DNA of 64,000 bases from DTWD01 sp963662965 (GTDB lineage: Bacteria; Acidobacteriota; Vicinamibacteria; Vicinamibacterales; UBA8438), in the NCBI GenBank assembly GCA_963662965.1, contig OY759970.1:2170001-2234000 (forward strand). The letters are read 5' to 3'. How positions within the stretch are numbered: the first letter of the stretch is position 1; the number at the start of each line of letters is the position of its first letter. Below are positions 60,999 through 64,000 of the stretch, piece after piece. The position numbers and the translations under genes are program-made. The notes beneath the pieces are model-generated. The model was given only the letters and a program-made list of their open reading frames with translations. It was not told where the DNA came from and ran no database searches.

Positions 60999-62182
60999 CG
61001 CTGGGGCGGGCAGGCGAGGCCGTAGGCCCGACGCCGCTCGAGCCGCCGGCCGCCGGCCGTCGTCAAAGCATCTTGACGCTGAAAGATCAGATCGGTGAAG
61101 AACACGAAATGCTGAAAGGCCTCGAAGTCGGTCGCCACCGCGTTCAGGATGAATCCTTGGCCGGTGCTACACCCATCGACCATTTCGACGAGCAGCGAGT
61201 AGTCGCGGTTTGCCGTCACGCTAAAGAGCGCGGTCTGCGTCCTGGCGAACTCGTCGGTGGTGACGATCAGGTTGTTGAAGGAGGCGGCCAGGATCTCGCC
61301 GCTGGCGGGAAGATTGGGCACCGACTGGTCGGTTGGCTCGCCGCTGGCCCGGACCGTAAAGCGCCCGAACATGCACGCCGTCGAGTTCGACGTGCGGCAA
61401 CCGTTGACCTGACCGCGAATGACGGCGCCCTCGCCGGCGCCCACCATGCGGAGGTAAGTGCCGTCGACGGCCATGGTGAGCCGCACTAGGTCATCGAGCG
61501 GCTGCCAGGCGGCCGGGTGGGTACTGCTAAGGGCGGCGCTGAGGTCGACCGAGACGTCACCCGTTTCGAACGCGGGACCGCTATGAAGCGCGAAGCTCTG
61601 CGGGTCTGGCAGGTCGTGGGCGCAGTCGACGCCGAGGAATGACGGCGCCCCGATCACGGTGACGATGCAGAACGCGAAGGCGGTCGAGCTACCCGGCGGC
61701 ACGGTCTCACCCCCGTGCACCGGCACAGTGAAGAGGACCGCGGCGGTCGCCTCTCGAAACGTGCCGCTCGTTTCGAGGCCGGCGCTGGTATGTCCTTCGA
61801 CGCGGAGCGCGCCGGACGGGAACGCCCGCACCACGACCGTGGGAAGAGGCTCCACGGTGAACGTAAACGGGCCGCTGCCGGAAACAGGCGTGGCAAAGAC
61901 CGGGGTGTCGAATCCATCCACCCACAGTTGAATGCTCGTGAGCGGTGCGCCGCCCTCGATCGTGCAGTGACCGAGCGCCTTCGTTCGGAGAAAGGTAAAG
62001 AGGAGCATGCACCGGCCGGTTGCCGCGCTGCCATCCACGCCGGTCCATGTCGCGCGCGCGGGGATAGAAACGTTACTCTGCTTGATGATCGCGTGTGCGG
62101 CCGATGGGGTCAGCACGAACGCGAGCATGAGTGCGGCCAAGAGACGCGCGCGACGGACACGGGGGGCACGGGGTTCAGTCAT
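60995..62182 (-). CDS. Exported CHRD-domain-like protein 2
   Basis: 395 aa from the ATG at 62182. Signal RLLAALMLAFVLTPSAAHA. It has the same plan as its downstream paralogue: GRCMLLFTFLRTKALGHCTI, VHGGETVPPGSSTAFAFCIV, LRMVGAGEGAVIRGQVNGCR and SNSTACMFGRFTVRASGEPT, with cysteines at matching places. The C-terminal part (LPASGEILAASFNNLIVTTD ... YSLLVEMVDGCSTGQGFI) also aligns by eye. The gene order and ATGA overlap suggest a duplicated, co-translated pair. Confidence 0.65.
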   Translation of the reverse strand: MTEPRAPRVRRARLLAALMLAFVLTPSAAHAIIKQSNVSIPARATWTGVDGSAATGRCMLLFTFLRTKALGHCTIEGGAPLTSIQLWVDGFDTPVFATPVSGSGPFTFTVEPLPTVVVRAFPSGALRVEGHTSAGLETSGTFREATAAVLFTVPVHGGETVPPGSSTAFAFCIVTVIGAPSFLGVDCAHDLPDPQSFALHSGPAFETGDVSVDLSAALSSTHPAAWQPLDDLVRLTMAVDGTYLRMVGAGEGAVIRGQVNGCRTSNSTACMFGRFTVRASGEPTDQSVPNLPASGEILAASFNNLIVTTDEFARTQTALFSVTANRDYSLLVEMVDGCSTGQGFILNAVATDFEAFQHFVFFTDLIFQRQDALTTAGGRRLERRRAYGLACPPQR

Positions 62183-62342
62183 CGAACGGCATCGTTCGGG
62201 CCGGTGTTTTCCAAAATGCCCGAACTTCCATTCTAAAGCGCAAACGCGACTCGGGTGGAACCGGCAGGTCCGGCGCCGGTAGAGGTGGTGAATTCCTGGG
62301 CAGTTTCGTGCCGGAGACAAGCGTCGCGTCTGGCGAGGGATG

Positions 62343-62657
62343 CTACCAGCGAGGCTCGCGCCGGCCACCGTCGAAGCCGCCGTCGTCGGGGCCTCCCATC
62401 GGCCGTGGCGCGCGCGGGCGGGCTTCATTGACCGCCAGGCGGCGACCCTGGAACTCGGTCTGGTCAAGCTCACCGATCGCTTTCTGTGCGTCGTCCTCGT
62501 TCACCATCTCGACGAACGCGAACCCACGCGGACGCCCGGTCGCTCGGTCGGTGACCACGTGCACCGATTCGACCTCACCGAACTTCGCAAAGAGATCGCG
62601 GAGATCGTCCTCGCCAGACGTGAACGGAATATTGCCGACGTACAACCTTCGACCCAT
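62343..62657 (-). CDS. RRM-type RNA-binding protein
   Basis: 104 aa, ATG at 62657 with AAGGAG upstream on the minus strand. A single RRM domain: RNP2 LYVGNI (5-10) and RNP1 RGFAFVEM (44-51) with aromatic residues in place. A short arginine/glycine/proline tail (RPRAPRPMGGPDDGGFDGGR) follows. Closest in style to bacterial Rbp proteins, which are often cold-induced and bind mRNA. No clear cold-shock leader was recognised upstream. Confidence 0.92.
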   Translation of the reverse strand: MGRRLYVGNIPFTSGEDDLRDLFAKFGEVESVHVVTDRATGRPRGFAFVEMVNEDDAQKAIGELDQTEFQGRRLAVNEARPRAPRPMGGPDDGGFDGGRREPRW

Positions 62658-62861
62658 CAGTGACTCCTTCCCTACCTCTCCTCAAGACACCTAGCCAAAC
62701 GCCGAGGCGCCGATTCGCTGCGTAATCACCTGAGGGAGGGAAGGCGAGGCTGATCGGTCTCGTCGGCTCTCGATGCGGGTGAAGCCAGCGGGCTAGCGCC
62801 AGTAACTCAAGCAGCCTACCCGGAGCGGGCACGGAAAGCAAAGCAGATCTATGATGCGTCC

Positions 62862-64000
62862 GTGAACCCTGTTTCACGGCGGGCGTTCTTGAAATCGAGC
62901 GTGGCGGTCACGACCGCAACCACCCTCACGCCGGTCAGCCGAGACGCTGCGGCGCAGGGACGCGAGCCGGTGCCAGCCCCGGCGCCGCACACTCGCATCA
63001 CCGTCACGGTGAATGGCGAGCGTCGCCAGTTGGACGTCGAGGACCGCTGGACGCTCGTCGAGCTGCTACGCGACCACTTCGACCTCACCGGGACGAAGGT
63101 CGGCTGTGACCGCGGCGAGTGCGGCGCGTGCACCGTTCATCTCGACGGCCTCCCGGTGTATGCGTGCAGCCAGCTCGCGGTGTGGGCCGACGGCCGCGAG
63201 GTGACGACGGTCGAAGGGCTCGGTGATGACCAGCGACTCGACCCGCTGCAGCAAGCGTTCATCGACGGCGACGGTCCGCAATGTGGGTTCTGTACCGCCG
63301 GACAGCTGATGTCGGCGAAAGCGCTGGTGACCGCCAACCCGACGCCGACCGAGGATGAGGTACGAGCCGGCATGGCCGGCATCATCTGCCGCTGCTCGAA
63401 CTACAACCGGTACGTCGCGGCCGTGCTGTCGAGGCCGCCGACGCCGGCGACGCGTCCAGGGTTAGCCCCGCTCGACACCGTCGGTCAGGCGAGTCCGCGG
63501 ATCGACGCGCGCGAGCGCGTCACGGGCCGCGCGCAATACACCGGTGACGTGAAAGTGGCCGACATGCTCTACGGGCGTGTCCTGCGTAGCCCGCACCCGC
63601 ACGCGCGGGTCAGACGGATCGACACCAGCCGGGCTCGGAGCCTACCGTGTGTGCATGTGGTGCTCACCCGTGAGAACTGCGACACGACCTGGGGCAGCGG
63701 CGACTCGCGCAATCCGCGCTACCTGTTCAACAATCCGGTTCGCTTCGTCGGCGATCCGGTCGCGGCGGTGGCGGCGGCCGATCGCCACACCGCCGAAGAG
63801 GCGCTCAAGGCAATCTACGTCGAGTACGAGCGCCTCGACTTCGTGCTCGACGCCGAGGCGGCGCTCTCACCCTTGGCGGTCAAGATCCAGCCTGCCGGTA
63901 ACCTGTCACCCCGGCGCGACGGTGAGTCGCTGCCCGAGATCTACCAACGTGGCGATCTTACCGCCGGGTTCGAAGCGTCCGACCTCGTCGTCGAGGAGAC
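62862..64000 (+). CDS. Xanthine-dehydrogenase-type molybdoenzyme, 2Fe-2S and Moco parts fused (partial)
   Basis: The GTG at 62862 starts a frame that runs off the window after about 379 codons. A Tat signal (SRRAFLKSSVAVTTATTL) suits a cofactor-loaded exported enzyme. Residues 46-180 are the two 2Fe-2S domains: C82, C87, C90 and C102 for the plant-ferredoxin-like cluster, and C141, C144, C176 and C178 (CGFCTAGQ ... CRCSNY) for the helical one. From about 205 the molybdopterin-binding subunit begins (RVTGRAQYTGDVKVADMLYG then RVLRSPHPHA, FVGDPVAAVAA). Small and large subunits are thus fused in one chain without an FAD domain, as in aldehyde oxidoreductase (Mop/IorAB-like) enzymes. The substrate cannot be told. 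Confidence 0.85.
   Translation, partial: MNPVSRRAFLKSSVAVTTATTLTPVSRDAAAQGREPVPAPAPHTRITVTVNGERRQLDVEDRWTLVELLRDHFDLTGTKVGCDRGECGACTVHLDGLPVYACSQLAVWADGREVTTVEGLGDDQRLDPLQQAFIDGDGPQCGFCTAGQLMSAKALVTANPTPTEDEVRAGMAGIICRCSNYNRYVAAVLSRPPTPATRPGLAPLDTVGQASPRIDARERVTGRAQYTGDVKVADMLYGRVLRSPHPHARVRRIDTSRARSLPCVHVVLTRENCDTTWGSGDSRNPRYLFNNPVRFVGDPVAAVAAADRHTAEEALKAIYVEYERLDFVLDAEAALSPLAVKIQPAGNLSPRRDGESLPEIYQRGDLTAGFEASDLVVEE

Overview
The window is about 64 kb of high-GC bacterial DNA, dense with genes for exported proteins. The gene content suggests an Acidobacteriota of the Vicinamibacteria type, though Planctomycetota or Gemmatimonadota are not excluded. The reasons are repeated secreted c-type cytochromes of the PSD/PSCyt (DUF1592/DUF1588/DUF1587/DUF1585) class paired with Tat-exported DUF1552 proteins, exported ankyrin proteins, PQQ dehydrogenases, heme plus copper-monooxygenase-like proteins, and many Sec, Tat and lipoprotein signals. 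No rRNA, tRNA or CRISPR array was seen. The taxonomic call is inference.

Layout. 1-3.8 kb: a SnoaL-like protein, then gene fragments (integrase tail, TPR tail, IS3 orfA start) around a heme/copper monooxygenase-like gene and its secreted partner. 3.8-30 kb: the core of the window. A cassette of exported DUF1592 cytochrome, Tat DUF1552 protein (always overlapping by ATGA) and a nearby exported ankyrin protein occurs three times (3810-9210; 18700-24433; 24590-29941). Between the copies lie two PQQ dehydrogenases, a DUF4440 protein, a broken MOSC gene, a P-loop kinase, a NIPSNAP protein and a heme protein with a carboxypeptidase-regulatory-like domain. 30-38.8 kb: a large M14 peptidase, an HtrA protease, an OmpR/EnvZ-type two-component pair, an SDR oxidoreductase and an exported methyltransferase. 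38.9-50.4 kb: an enolase-superfamily protein lacking both expected catalytic lysines, a TolB-propeller/amidohydrolase fusion, two adjacent pseudogenes (one an HtrA homologue with a 20-nt poly-C/poly-G tract at its active site), an exported metallo-beta-lactamase-fold lipoprotein, a sulfatase and two tandem exported HpcH/HpaI-type aldolases. 50.4-64 kb: an M1 aminopeptidase, Hsp20, a second heme/copper monooxygenase-like gene, a gluconate-dehydrogenase-like pair whose GMC subunit is frameshifted, a TPR protein, a frameshifted outer-membrane barrel, two CHRD-type secreted paralogues, an RRM protein and the start of a xanthine-dehydrogenase-type molybdoenzyme that runs off the end.

How it fits together: most products should act outside the cytoplasm, as peptidases, a sulfatase, oxidoreductases and cytochromes. 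That suggests a cell investing in extracellular breakdown of organic matter with periplasmic electron transfer. Mobile-element traces are small: two MITE-like elements, IS3 ends and several gene fragments. A repeat beginning TCAGACGGG lies 0-3 nt after the stop codon of five unrelated genes. Five loci carry frameshifts or in-frame stops, so either real gene decay or assembly errors must be considered.
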